A DNA stretch of 64,000 bases from an uncultured Clostridia bacterium (GCA_934747965.1 CAKVHI010000002.1:115655-179654), one strand, 5' to 3'. Positions 52,189 to 60,503 are shown, counted from the stretch's first letter. The notes: generated by a model not told the origin, from the sequence alone. Numbers and translations are program-made.

Positions 52189-53331
52189 TTACAAAATTAA
52201 AAACGAAAGGATGAAAGCGATTATTGCAGAAATTATGCCGTGTATGAATTTTTGAAAAACGAATAGTTTTATGCTTACATTTGTTTTGTCTAAAAATGTT
52301 ACAGATTGCATTAAAATGCTTATTCCTGAAAAACTAATTAAGAAACTTGAAAGGACAAAAACAAGACGCAAATTTAAAGATTTTGAAAGCAAACTTATTC
52401 CTTTTGTTATTTCAAACAGTCCTGCGCTGAAGCCTTGGGCTTCTAGGTGAGATAATCCTAGAAATTCGAATAGTTTGGTTAAAGGAAATAGCAAATTATT
52501 GTCTAACATAATTTGAATAAAAACATAAAATATAACAATAAAACCACCAACAATCAAAACACTTCTGACAGAGTTATACATACATTCATCAAGACTAAAT
52601 TTGTTTTTTGGCTGAGCATAATTTTTTGTTTTATCGTTTTCATCCGGTTGGCACAATAATTTGTTTTTAAATTTTGGATTATTAATTTCATTGTTATTTT
52701 TTATGGTAAATTCTTTTTTTGTCAATAAATTATTTGAAAAATTAAGCAATTTATTATTATTTTTTCTGTAAATTTTTGCGTGGCCAAAAATAATACCATT
52801 AATTATGCTTGAAAGTATATGACTTAGAAATAGGAAAATGCCAATTTTGTTGCTTGCAAAAAAACCTACGCCAACACTGCCAATAACAAACAATGGTCCG
52901 CTTGTTGAACAGTAGGATAAAATTTTTTGAGCATCGTCTTTTGTGATAAGATTTCTTTCATAAAATTCACTTGTGAGTTTTGCTCCTATTGGATAGCCCG
53001 AAATTACGCTCATAAAAAATATATAAAAACTTATTTGCGGGGTATTAAACAAAAATTTGGATAAGAACTTAAACTTAGAGCATAAAATAAAAATAAAATC
53101 AAAATTTGATAGTATTTTTGTTACAAACAAAAATGGGAGAAGTGAAGGTAAAATTTTTGCTCCATACAATAGCACTCCTTCCAAAACTACAGACATATAA
53201 TGACTTGAATTTGAAATAAAAAAGAAAGATATAATTCCTAATAAAATTGTTATAAAAATTTGCATTTTGTATTTAATGCAAAATGCAAAAAATTTGTTAG
53301 TTTTTTTAATTGTTAAAATTTCAACTTTCAC
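52189..53331 (-). CDS. ylbJ: Sporulation integral membrane protein YlbJ (SpoVV-like)
   Basis: 380 residues with about eight membrane helices. Landmarks of the YlbJ family are ILPSLLPFLFVTKIL, ISGYPIGAKLTSEFYERNLITKDDAQKILSYCSTSGPLFVIGSVGVGFF and EAQGFSAGLFEITKGISLL. In B. subtilis the protein moves dipicolinic acid into the forespore. A long hydrophilic loop (FSNNLLTKKEFTIKNNNEINNPKFKNKLL and beyond) divides the two halves. The GTG start lacks an SD, and an internal ATG (MQIFITILLG) is possible. It follows tmcAL by 18 bases. Confidence 0.82.
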   Translation of the reverse strand: MKVEILTIKKTNKFFAFCIKYKMQIFITILLGIISFFFISNSSHYMSVVLEGVLLYGAKILPSLLPFLFVTKILSNFDFIFILCSKFKFLSKFLFNTPQISFYIFFMSVISGYPIGAKLTSEFYERNLITKDDAQKILSYCSTSGPLFVIGSVGVGFFASNKIGIFLFLSHILSSIINGIIFGHAKIYRKNNNKLLNFSNNLLTKKEFTIKNNNEINNPKFKNKLLCQPDENDKTKNYAQPKNKFSLDECMYNSVRSVLIVGGFIVIFYVFIQIMLDNNLLFPLTKLFEFLGLSHLEAQGFSAGLFEITKGISLLSKSLNLRLVFVLSSFLISFSGISILMQSVTFLDKTNVSIKLFVFQKFIHGIISAIIAFILSFLIL

Positions 53332-53349
53332 ACAATATAATATTCACTT

Positions 53350-54663
53350 TTAATGCATTTTATTATACAAATCATTTTCATTAAGACTTGTTTTAAACGC
53401 TAAATTATAAACAATATTTGCATTATTTTCTATTTCAAAAAGTTTTTTGTTAAACTTATTAAAATGTAAATTTATTGCATCTGTTTTTCTTGAGATTAAA
53501 TATTTTGTGTTTATTTTGCTTAAAATTTCATGCTTTTTCGGATTAATCGATAATATTTTAACATAAATATGAGTTTTTGTGGTATAAATTTTTTCAATAG
53601 TTTTTTTATCTATATTAAGCAAAGAGTTTAATAAAATACTGTTAATTTTGTTTTGCTTATATCTTTTTGTTTGCAAAGAGCTATAAAAATCATCGAAAGA
53701 ATTGTTTGCAGATGCCTCATTTTTAAGTTTGTATTCTAGCCCTTCATCAACTGAATAAATTTGTTTTAGATTTTGTGAACTCATTGACTTTATTTTATAC
53801 AAAATTAAGTTTTTCAAAATTAAGGGAAGATTAAATTTCTTTTCGTAAATTTCTTTTTCAGTAATGCCAGAAATTTTTGTGTTGCTAATTGATTTTTTTA
53901 CATCAAAAATATTTTGATAAATTTGATTATTTTCAAAATATTTTAATGAATTTTCGGGCAAATATTTTTTAATTAAAAAAAGAGAATTTTCAATGATTTT
54001 TTTTCTTAAAAAATTTGCTGAAACAAAATCTTTGGTTTCTTTTTCTTCGTTATAGTTATCAATTCGATGAATTAAAATAGGTTTGATTTTGCTTTTTGTC
54101 TTGATTAGTGCTTTTATGTATTCAAGTGCTAGGGTATTGTTTGGTTTTGTTAAAATGTTTAAAAAATTTTGAATGTCGCAAGAGTTTAAAATGCTTGAGC
54201 ATTCTTTTATAGTTTTTGTGTATGCATTAAAATATGCAATACCAGTTTTTAAATTTGCTTTAAGTTTTTCTTTAAATTCTGTTGGCTCATTAAGCATAAA
54301 ATTTGCTAAATCAAAAAATGATTTTTCGTTGTCAAATTCAGCGCCAAAAGCAAGATAATTTACGCCTGTTTGATTTAATATTTTTATCGCACTAAGAGCA
54401 AAAACTTCAGCATTGTTTGTGCAAAAAGCGGCTGGATAATTTAACACCAAATCAAGACCGTTTTCTGTTGCAATTTTGCCACGGGTGTATTTGTCAAGAA
54501 TACACGCTTCGCTTCGTTGAGAAAAATTGCCACTCATCAGACCCAAAACATAGTCGCAATTTGTTATTTCTTTTGCTTTGTTGATTAAATAAAGATGTCC
54601 TGTATGCATTGGATTGAATTCGCAAATTATTGCACATATCGTGCTTGTTTTTTTATTTTTCAT
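53350..54663 (-). CDS. tmcAL: tRNA(Met) cytidine acetate ligase TmcAL (YlbM)
   Basis: 437 residues. The nucleotidyltransferase motif CEFNPMHTGHLYLINKAK contains HxGH; GLMSGNFSQRSEACILDKYTRGKIATENGLDLVLNYPA follows. TmcAL uses acetate and ATP to make N4-acetylcytidine at the wobble base of tRNA-Met. It is next to ackA, which also handles acetate, though divergently. A -10 box lies six bases before the ATG with no SD, so a leaderless mRNA is predicted. Confidence 0.9.
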   Translation of the reverse strand: MKNKKTSTICAIICEFNPMHTGHLYLINKAKEITNCDYVLGLMSGNFSQRSEACILDKYTRGKIATENGLDLVLNYPAAFCTNNAEVFALSAIKILNQTGVNYLAFGAEFDNEKSFFDLANFMLNEPTEFKEKLKANLKTGIAYFNAYTKTIKECSSILNSCDIQNFLNILTKPNNTLALEYIKALIKTKSKIKPILIHRIDNYNEEKETKDFVSANFLRKKIIENSLFLIKKYLPENSLKYFENNQIYQNIFDVKKSISNTKISGITEKEIYEKKFNLPLILKNLILYKIKSMSSQNLKQIYSVDEGLEYKLKNEASANNSFDDFYSSLQTKRYKQNKINSILLNSLLNIDKKTIEKIYTTKTHIYVKILSINPKKHEILSKINTKYLISRKTDAINLHFNKFNKKLFEIENNANIVYNLAFKTSLNENDLYNKMH

Positions 54664-54669
54664 ATCATT

Positions 54670-54698
54670 ATTTTATACTAAAACCCAAAAAAATCAAA
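54670..54698 (-). promoter_or_regulatory. tmcAL-ylbJ promoter, predicted leaderless
   Basis: On the minus strand TTTGAT (plus 54693-54698), 17-base spacer, TAAAAT (plus 54670-54675), six bases before the ATG. Confidence 0.55.
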
Positions 54699-54715
54699 CT
54701 AACTTTTTAAATTGC

Positions 54716-54744
54716 TTGCAAAATAATCAAAAAAACAATATACT
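54716..54744 (+). promoter_or_regulatory. ackA promoter
   Basis: TTGCAA (54716-54721), 17-base spacer, TATACT (54739-54744). Confidence 0.65.
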
Positions 54745-54774
54745 AAATTCTATTAAAAGGGAGAAAATATATTT

Positions 54775-55965
54775 ATGAAGATTTTAGTTATTAATTGTGG
54801 AAGCTCTAGTTTGAAATATCAACTTTTAAATATGGATGATGAAAGTGTTATTGCAAAAGGTTTGGTTGAAAGAATAAATTTGGAAGGCTCAAAACTAACC
54901 CATAAAGCCAACGGAAAAGTTTTTGAATTTTCTGAGCCTATCAAAAATCATGCGGTTGCAATAAAAATGGTTTTAAATTGTTTGACAGATTGTGAAACAG
55001 GAATTATTAAAGATATAAGTGAGATTAATGCTTTTGGGCATAGATTTTTGCATGGTGGTGAAATTTGTGAGCCAAGAATTGTTAATGAACAGTTGATGGA
55101 ATATTTAAAACAAAACACAGATTTGGCACCACTTCATGTTCCCGCAAATATTATTGGTATTGAGGCTTGTGAAAGTGTTGCACCAAATATACCAAATGTT
55201 GTTGTGTTTGACACAGCATTTCATCAAACAATGCCAAAAAAAGCATATATGTATGCTATTCCTCAACATTTTTACACAGAATATAAAATTCGTAAATACG
55301 GTTTTCACGGTATGAGTCATCAATATGTTAGCGAAGAAGCAGCAAAAATGCTAGGAAAGCCTATTGAAGAAACAAAAATTATAACTTGTCATATTGGAAA
55401 TGGTGCAAGTTTGGCGGCTGTTTTGGGTGGAAAAAGTGTAGACACAACAATGGGATTTACTCCGCTAGCGGGCGTTATGATGGGAACCCGTAGTGGAGAT
55501 ATTGACCCATCTGTTTTGGAATTTATTATGAAAAAAACAGGTTGGGATATAAATGAAACCACAAGTTTCTTGAACAAACAGTGTGGTCTGCTTGGAATTA
55601 GTGGTTTTTCAAGCGACAGCAGAGATATTGAAAAACAACTAAAAACAAATGAAAACGCAAGGCTTGCTATGGACATGATGTGTTACACAATCACAAAAAA
55701 TATTGCAAGTTTTGCCGGTGTGTTGAATGGTGTTGATGCGATTGTGTTTACGGCAGGTATTGGCGAAAATTCTCCAGAACTAAGAGAAGAAGTTTTAAAA
55801 ACATTAACTTACTTGGGCTTAGAATTAGATAAAGAAATTAATAAGAACACAATCAGAAAAGATGCAACAGAAATTTCGACTAAAAACAGTAAAGTTAAAG
55901 TTTTTGTCATTCCAACAAATGAAGAACTTGTCATCGCAAGAGAAACTGAAAAATTGGTAAAATAA
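54775..55965 (+). CDS. ackA: Acetate kinase
   Basis: 396 residues. The N-terminal VINCGSSSLKYQLLNM binds phosphate; FGHRFLHGGEI, VFDTAFHQTMP, YGFHGMSHQYVSEEAA and CHIGNGASLAAVLGGKSVDTTMGFTPLAGVMMGTRSGDIDP are classic acetokinase motifs. The C-terminus FTAGIGENSPELRE completes the ATP site. It makes ATP and acetate from acetyl phosphate. The usual partner pta is not adjacent. GGGAG lies about 13 bases before the ATG, a long spacing. Followed by rpmF. Confidence 0.96.
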   Translation: MKILVINCGSSSLKYQLLNMDDESVIAKGLVERINLEGSKLTHKANGKVFEFSEPIKNHAVAIKMVLNCLTDCETGIIKDISEINAFGHRFLHGGEICEPRIVNEQLMEYLKQNTDLAPLHVPANIIGIEACESVAPNIPNVVVFDTAFHQTMPKKAYMYAIPQHFYTEYKIRKYGFHGMSHQYVSEEAAKMLGKPIEETKIITCHIGNGASLAAVLGGKSVDTTMGFTPLAGVMMGTRSGDIDPSVLEFIMKKTGWDINETTSFLNKQCGLLGISGFSSDSRDIEKQLKTNENARLAMDMMCYTITKNIASFAGVLNGVDAIVFTAGIGENSPELREEVLKTLTYLGLELDKEINKNTIRKDATEISTKNSKVKVFVIPTNEELVIARETEKLVK

Positions 55966-56079
55966 CAAATTGATATAAATTTGCTATAAAATATAAAAGT
56001 TTTAAATTAAAAAAATCAATATAAAACATTAAGTTAATCAAATGGTTATATTATAAAATAAAAAAAATGTTGAAAATCA

Positions 56080-56108
56080 TTGACAAAAGATTTTTTATGC
56101 ATTATAAT
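56080..56108 (+). promoter_or_regulatory. rpmF promoter (consensus)
   Basis: Perfect TTGACA (56080-56085), 17-base spacer, perfect TATAAT (56103-56108). Confidence 0.85.
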
Positions 56109-56146
56109 TTGTGAGTAAAATTTGAAATTTATTAGAGAGGTGTGAT

Positions 56147-56338
56147 ATGGCTGTTCCAAAAGTTAAGGTAAGCAGAGCAAGAAGAGATTCTAGAAAAGCT
56201 AACTGGAAAGTTTCTGCTCCAAGCGTTGTTAAATGCCCACATTGTCACGAATATACACTACCACATAAGGCTTGCTCAAAATGTGGTTACTATAAAGGTG
56301 AACAAGTTGTAGACATGAATAAAAAGAAAGAAAATTAA
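56147..56338 (+). CDS. rpmF: 50S ribosomal protein L32 (zinc-binding form)
   Basis: 63 residues. MAVPKVKVSRARRDSRKANW is the L32 opening, and a zinc ribbon is made by Cys30, Cys33, Cys43 and Cys46 (CPHCHEYTL...CSKCGYYKG). GAGAGGTG precedes the ATG. DUF177 (yceD), normally just upstream, is absent here. Confidence 0.96.
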   Translation: MAVPKVKVSRARRDSRKANWKVSAPSVVKCPHCHEYTLPHKACSKCGYYKGEQVVDMNKKKEN

Positions 56339-56360
56339 TTCAATTTTCGGTTTTTCAGAA

Positions 56361-56391
56361 ATTGCCAAACATTGTTTGACAATTTTTTTTA
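56361..56391 (+). terminator. Terminator of rpmF, overlapping the plsX promoter
   Basis: AATTGCCAAAC (56360-56370) and GTTTGACAATT (56374-56384) pair with one mismatch and are followed by T. The right arm contains the -35 box TTGACA of the next promoter. Confidence 0.7.
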
Positions 56392-56403
56392 TTGTGTTAT
56401 AAT
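56376..56403 (+). promoter_or_regulatory. plsX-rnc promoter
   Basis: TTGACA (56376-56381), 16-base spacer, TATAAT (56398-56403) with upstream TG. The -35 lies in the right arm of the rpmF terminator. Confidence 0.75.
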
Positions 56404-56500
56404 GGTTTTAATAAATATTAATTGATGAAATTTTGCAGATAAATTATTTTTTAAAATAAAAGATCTGCTTGATGATTGTTTTTTTTAAAAGGGGTTTTGC

Positions 56501-57535
56501 ATGACAAAAATATTATTAGACACTTTAGGACTTGATAAGGGATATAAAGAAGTTGTTAAAGCAGGAGTAAATGCACTAAAACAAAATGAAAATATCGAAA
56601 TTTGCTTTTTAGGGGATTATGGTAATATTAAGAAAGAACTTGAAATATATGAAAAAAAGTTTTTGAAAGAAACAGGCAAAGATTTGTTTGATTTTGTCAC
56701 GATTATTAATGCACCAACAGAAATAAGTTGCAATGATATTCCAACAAAAGCAATCAAAGAAAAGCAAGATAGCAGTTTGGTTGTTGGTTTTGAAGAACTT
56801 AAAAATGGTTACGATGCTTTAATCTCAGGTGGCAGCACTGGGGCTGTGCTTGCAGGTGGATTTTTAAAGATTGGTCGTATTAAAGGCATATCTCGCCCAG
56901 CGCTTTGTCCTATGCTTCCAACAAAAACAGGTGGAAAAGTTATGCTTATTGATTGTGGAGCAACGGTTGATGCAAAACCAAACAACCTTTGTGATTATGC
57001 ATTAATGGCTGATATTTATTTTAAAAGCGTTATGGGAATTGAAAGTCCGAAAATTGCTTTACTAAATAACGGAATTGAAGAAAACAAAGGGAATGAACTT
57101 GCCAAAACCACATATCAATCTTTAAAGCAAATGCCAATAAATTTTGTTGGAAATTTGGAGGCGCGAGAATTTTTAAGTGGCAATGCCGACGTTGTTATTT
57201 CTGATGGTTTTAGCGGAAATGTTCTTTTGAAAGGCACGGAGGGGGCAGTTATGATGGTGCTTTCTATGCTTAAAACTGAAATTAAAAAATCTTTTGCTTG
57301 CAAAATGGGTGCTATTTTTATGAAAAAAGCATTCAAAAAACTTAAATCAACTTTAAAAACTGATAACCATGGTGGCTCTATAATGCTAGGTTTGAAAAGA
57401 ACCTTGATAAAAGTGCATGGCTCAAGCACGCACACTGCTATTGAAGTTGCAGTGAAACAAGCGATAGAGATTAAAGAAAACAAAGTTTTGGAAAAATTTG
57501 AAGAAGAATTTAATAAGCGTTTAGAAAATAATTAG
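56501..57535 (+). CDS. plsX: Phosphate acyltransferase PlsX
   Basis: 344 residues. PlsX makes acyl-phosphate from acyl-ACP to start phospholipid synthesis. Family segments include DALISGGSTGAVLAGGFL, RPALCPMLPTKTGG, LIDCGATVDAKPNNL, LLNNGIEENKGNEL, FVGNLEAREFLSGNADVVISDGFSGNVLLKGTEG and DNHGGSIMLGLKRTLIKVHGSS. AAAGGGG precedes the ATG. The acpP gene usual between plsX and rnc is missing; rnc starts ten bases after the stop. Confidence 0.94.
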   Translation: MTKILLDTLGLDKGYKEVVKAGVNALKQNENIEICFLGDYGNIKKELEIYEKKFLKETGKDLFDFVTIINAPTEISCNDIPTKAIKEKQDSSLVVGFEELKNGYDALISGGSTGAVLAGGFLKIGRIKGISRPALCPMLPTKTGGKVMLIDCGATVDAKPNNLCDYALMADIYFKSVMGIESPKIALLNNGIEENKGNELAKTTYQSLKQMPINFVGNLEAREFLSGNADVVISDGFSGNVLLKGTEGAVMMVLSMLKTEIKKSFACKMGAIFMKKAFKKLKSTLKTDNHGGSIMLGLKRTLIKVHGSSTHTAIEVAVKQAIEIKENKVLEKFEEEFNKRLENN

Positions 57536-57545
57536 GCGGTGTTGA

Positions 57546-58202
57546 ATGGAAAAACTTGAAACAATAATAGGCTATGAATTTAAGAATAAAGACCTGTTAA
57601 ATTTGGCTTTAACTCATGCTTCATATGCACATAAATTCAACACAAAAAACAATGAACGACTTGAATTTTTGGGCGATAGTATTTTAGGGTTTATTGTTGC
57701 TGAGTTTTTGGTTAAAAATTTCTCCGAAGATGAGGGTGTTTTGACTAAGATGAGGGCGAGTATTGTGAGTTGTGATTATTTGAGCAAAATAATTACAAAA
57801 AACAAACTTTTTGAATTTATAAAAACTAGTCCCGAAAACTTAAAAAATAACGATTCAGTTAAAGGCGATTTTTTTGAGGCGCTATTAGGTGCAATGTTTT
57901 TAGATTCTAACCTTGAAACTTGCAAAAATTATGTATATAGAATTTTAGAACTAAATATTTTACATGTAAAAGAAATCTTTTTTGAATGTAAAGATTACAA
58001 AACAATTTTGCAAGAGAAAGTGCAGGCCGAGAAAGGGAAAATTGAGTATAGACTTTTGGGCGTTACGGGCGAAGAAAACGCAAAAATATTTGAAATGCAA
58101 CTTTTGATAAATGATGTTGTTATATGTTCACAAAAAGCATCAAGCAAACAAAAAGCCGAAAACTTGTGCTCTAAGTTTGCCTTGAATAGTTATTTCAAAT
58201 AA
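57546..58202 (+). CDS. rnc: Ribonuclease III
   Basis: 218 residues. Catalytic signature NERLEFLGDSILGFIVAEFL; the second acidic site is in VKGDFFEALLGAMFLD. The C-terminal double-stranded RNA-binding domain runs from DYKTILQEKVQAEKG to ASSKQKAENLCSKFAL. RNase III cuts rRNA precursors and structured mRNAs. It is co-transcribed with plsX. Confidence 0.95.
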   Translation: MEKLETIIGYEFKNKDLLNLALTHASYAHKFNTKNNERLEFLGDSILGFIVAEFLVKNFSEDEGVLTKMRASIVSCDYLSKIITKNKLFEFIKTSPENLKNNDSVKGDFFEALLGAMFLDSNLETCKNYVYRILELNILHVKEIFFECKDYKTILQEKVQAEKGKIEYRLLGVTGEENAKIFEMQLLINDVVICSQKASSKQKAENLCSKFALNSYFK

Positions 58203-58224
58203 ATTTTAATTTTGAGTAAATTAT

Positions 58225-58253
58225 TTGACTTAGTAAATAATATATATTATAAT
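58225..58253 (+). promoter_or_regulatory. Promoter of the HPF-like gene
   Basis: TTGACT (58225-58230), 17-base spacer, TATAAT (58248-58253). Confidence 0.75.
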
Positions 58254-58285
58254 ATAGTAACAATTAAATAAAGGGGGCTTTTATT

Positions 58286-58594
58286 ATGAAAGTAGAATTT
58301 CTAAATAATATTAACTCGGAGGCACTAGAAAGTTTGTGCGTAAAAAAACTTTCTAAGTTAGAAAAATTTTACAAAGGGGGCGAACCTACAATTTCTGTTG
58401 GCTTTAGTATTGATAATCGTGAACATTTGGTTACTTTATCTTCAAGGTATAATGGTTTTGATTTGAAAGCAAAAGGCAAAAGTGAAGATATGTACAAAAG
58501 TCTAGATATTGCTATTGATAATTTAAAAGACCAAATTACAAAAAATAAATATGACAACAAAACTAAACGCAAAGAAAGGGAATATAATTTCTAA
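58286..58594 (+). CDS. Short ribosome hibernation factor (HPF/RaiA family)
   Basis: 102 residues. The beta-alpha-beta-beta-beta-alpha pattern of the HPF N-terminal domain is seen: LESLCVKKLSKLEKFY helix, ISVGFSIDNREHLVTLSS strands, DLKAKGKSEDMYKSLDIAIDNLKDQITKNKYD helix, and basic tail. Most Bacillota carry a long HPF of about 180 residues whose C-terminal half dimerises ribosomes; that half is absent. It probably binds the 30S decoding region as a monomer. AAAGGGGG precedes the ATG. Single-gene unit just before the S10 operon. Confidence 0.78.
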   Translation: MKVEFLNNINSEALESLCVKKLSKLEKFYKGGEPTISVGFSIDNREHLVTLSSRYNGFDLKAKGKSEDMYKSLDIAIDNLKDQITKNKYDNKTKRKEREYNF

Positions 58595-58676
58595 AAAATA
58601 CTAATTAATTTTTAACTCAAAATTTTGATTAATTGGGGTTAAAATTATGTCTAAAAAATATTTTAAAAAAAATAAA

Positions 58677-58704
58677 AAAAACGGTTGACATTGCCGTTTT
58701 TTTG
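58677..58704 (+). terminator. Intrinsic terminator whose loop contains the S10 operon -35 box
   Basis: AAAAACGG (58677-58684), nine-base loop TTGACATTG, CCGTTTTT (58694-58701), then more T. Confidence 0.8.
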
Positions 58705-58713
58705 TTATATAAT
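58685..58713 (+). promoter_or_regulatory. S10 operon promoter
   Basis: TTGACA (58685-58690), 17-base spacer, TATAAT (58708-58713). The -35 is exactly the start of the preceding terminator loop. Confidence 0.85.
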
Positions 58714-58719
58714 AACCAT

Positions 58720-58915
58720 GCTGTGTAATTTAGGGAAGAAGTTTAAGGTTACTACGTGCCTTCCTTGGGTAGCGACGAGAGAACTTAAACCAACCTAGTT
58801 TAGAAATGAAACTAAACGAAATTAATTCAAGCATTTTTTTAAGGTAAAACTTATGAAACACACGGCACAATGTAAATGCTTTGAATAAATTTGAAAAGGA
58901 GTTTAAAAAAACAAA
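58720..58915 (+). promoter_or_regulatory. Structured 5' leader of the S10 ribosomal operon
   Basis: About 196 bases from expected start site to rpsJ, with a part richer in G and C than its surroundings. Helices: GTTTAAG (58741-58747) with CTTAAAC (58784-58790), enclosing CTAC/GTAG (58752-58755, 58769-58772) and CC/GG; GTTTAG (58798-58803) with CTAAAC (58812-58817); AAGCATTT (58829-58836) with AAATGCTT (58874-58881). Likely an autoregulatory r-protein leader. The ribosome site AAAAGGAG sits 14 bases before the rpsJ ATG. Confidence 0.6.
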
Positions 58916-59224
58916 ATGGCAACACAAAAAATTAGAATTAAATTAAAATCTTACGACCATGCCTTAATCGACCAAGTTGCATTAAGAATTGTAGACGTTG
59001 CAAACAAAAATGGTTGTAAAATAAGTGGACCTATTCCACTTCCAACAGACAGAGAAGTTATCACTGTTATTCGTTCACCACACAAACATAAAGATTCTCG
59101 TGAACAATTTGAAACAAGAACACATAAAAGGGTTATTGATATTTTAAGCCCATCTTCAAAAGCAATCAATGCTTTCATGAAATTGGACTTGCCAGCTGGC
59201 GTAGATATCAATATTAAATTATAG
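58916..59224 (+). CDS. rpsJ: 30S ribosomal protein S10
   Basis: 102 residues, with the S10 signatures [15 protein letters not shown] at the start and [22 protein letters not shown] in the middle. It is the first gene of the S10 cluster, and also a NusG partner in transcription antitermination in other bacteria. It follows a long structured leader. Confidence 0.97.
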   Translation: MATQKIRIKLKSYDHALIDQVALRIVDVANKNGCKISGPIPLPTDREVITVIRSPHKHKDSREQFETRTHKRVIDILSPSSKAINAFMKLDLPAGVDINIKL

Positions 59225-59236
59225 GAGGCAAGCGTT

Positions 59237-59872
59237 ATGAGAAATGAAATTATAGGCAAAAAACTTGGAATGACACAAATTTTCGCAAGTAACGGTTTGG
59301 TTGTTCCTGTTACAGTTATTGAAGCTGGTCCTGTTAATGTTCTTCAAAAAAAGACTGAAGAAAACGATGGATACAAAGCTTTGAAAGTGGCTTTTAAAGA
59401 CTCAAGAGAAAAATTATTGAATAATGCTGAAAAAGGCGAATTCAAAAAAGCCAATGTAAGTTTTAAAAAATATGTTAGAGAAATTGAAAACACTAATTAC
59501 GACAACTTAAATGTTGGCGATGAAATTAATTGCGGTATTTTCACTGAAGGTGAAAAAGTAGATGTAACTGGTTTCACTCGTGGTCGTGGTTTTACTGGCG
59601 TTATTCAAAGATGGAATAATCAACGCCATAGAATGACTCACGGTGTTTCAATCGTTCACAGAGCAAGTGGCTCTATGAGTGCAAACAGTTTGCCAAGCAG
59701 AGTTTTTAAAGGTAAAAAACTTGCTGGTCAATATGGTAACGAAAAAGTTACAATTCAAAATCTTGAAGTTGTTAAGGTTGACGCTGACCGTAATGTGCTT
59801 TTAATTAAAGGCGCTGTTCCAGGTCCTAAGGGCGCAATACTTTCAATCAAAACAGCGGTAAAAGGAAAATAA
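59237..59872 (+). CDS. rplC: 50S ribosomal protein L3
   Basis: 211 residues. N-terminal GKKLGMTQIFASNGLVVPVTVIEAGP, the central extension that reaches the peptidyl-transferase centre (GFTGVIQRWNNQRHRMTHG) and KKLAGQYGNEKVTIQNL. TAGGAGGC precedes the ATG, twelve bases after rpsJ. Confidence 0.97.
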   Translation: MRNEIIGKKLGMTQIFASNGLVVPVTVIEAGPVNVLQKKTEENDGYKALKVAFKDSREKLLNNAEKGEFKKANVSFKKYVREIENTNYDNLNVGDEINCGIFTEGEKVDVTGFTRGRGFTGVIQRWNNQRHRMTHGVSIVHRASGSMSANSLPSRVFKGKKLAGQYGNEKVTIQNLEVVKVDADRNVLLIKGAVPGPKGAILSIKTAVKGK

Positions 59873-59882
59873 GGAGTAGATT

Positions 59883-60503
59883 ATGCCAAAAGTTAAAGTT
59901 TATAATATAAATGCAGAAGAATGTGGCAGTGTAACTTTAAGCGATGAAGTTTTTAAAGCACCTTATAATGAAGCTTTAATTCATGAAGTTATTGTTGCAT
60001 ATCTTGCAAATCAACGCCAAGGCTCTAAAAGCACACTAACAAGAACAGAAGTTAGAGGTCATGCAAAAAAACCTTGGGCTCAAAAACATACTGGTAACGC
60101 AAGACAAGGCTCAACAAAAGGTCCACAATGGACAGGTGGTGGCGTTGTGTTTGCACCAAAACCAAGAGATTTTTCTAAGAAAGTAAATGCAAAAGCAAAG
60201 AAAATTGCTTTTATCAGTGCTCTTTCTAAGAAATTAGAACAAAATGAAATTACAGTTATTGATGAAATTAAAATTGATGCTAAAACAAAAGAAATGCAAA
60301 AAATTCTTGATAACTTTAAATTTAACAAAAGCACAGTTTTAGTAATTGATGAAGCAAATGAAAACATTATGAGAGCTTCAAACAACATTCAAAAACTTAG
60401 CGTTGTGAATGCTGATTTGTTAAACACTTATGAAGTTGTTGCAAATCAAAACTTGTTAATTACTAAACAAGCAATCAAAAAAATTCAGGAGGCTTGTAAA
60501 TAA
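59883..60503 (+). CDS. rplD: 50S ribosomal protein L4
   Basis: 206 residues. The extended loop EVRGHAKKPWAQKHTGNARQ...PQWTGGGVVFAPKPRDFSKK lines the exit tunnel, and the globular domain follows. In other bacteria L4 represses its own S10 operon, which is relevant to the structured leader here. AAGGAGTAG lies before the ATG. Confidence 0.97.
   Translation: MPKVKVYNINAEECGSVTLSDEVFKAPYNEALIHEVIVAYLANQRQGSKSTLTRTEVRGHAKKPWAQKHTGNARQGSTKGPQWTGGGVVFAPKPRDFSKKVNAKAKKIAFISALSKKLEQNEITVIDEIKIDAKTKEMQKILDNFKFNKSTVLVIDEANENIMRASNNIQKLSVVNADLLNTYEVVANQNLLITKQAIKKIQEACK

Noticed and set aside
58718..58798. 26-codon leader peptide in the S10 leader
   Set aside because: No ribosome site, and the region is better explained by RNA helices. 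A leaderless start cannot be fully excluded.
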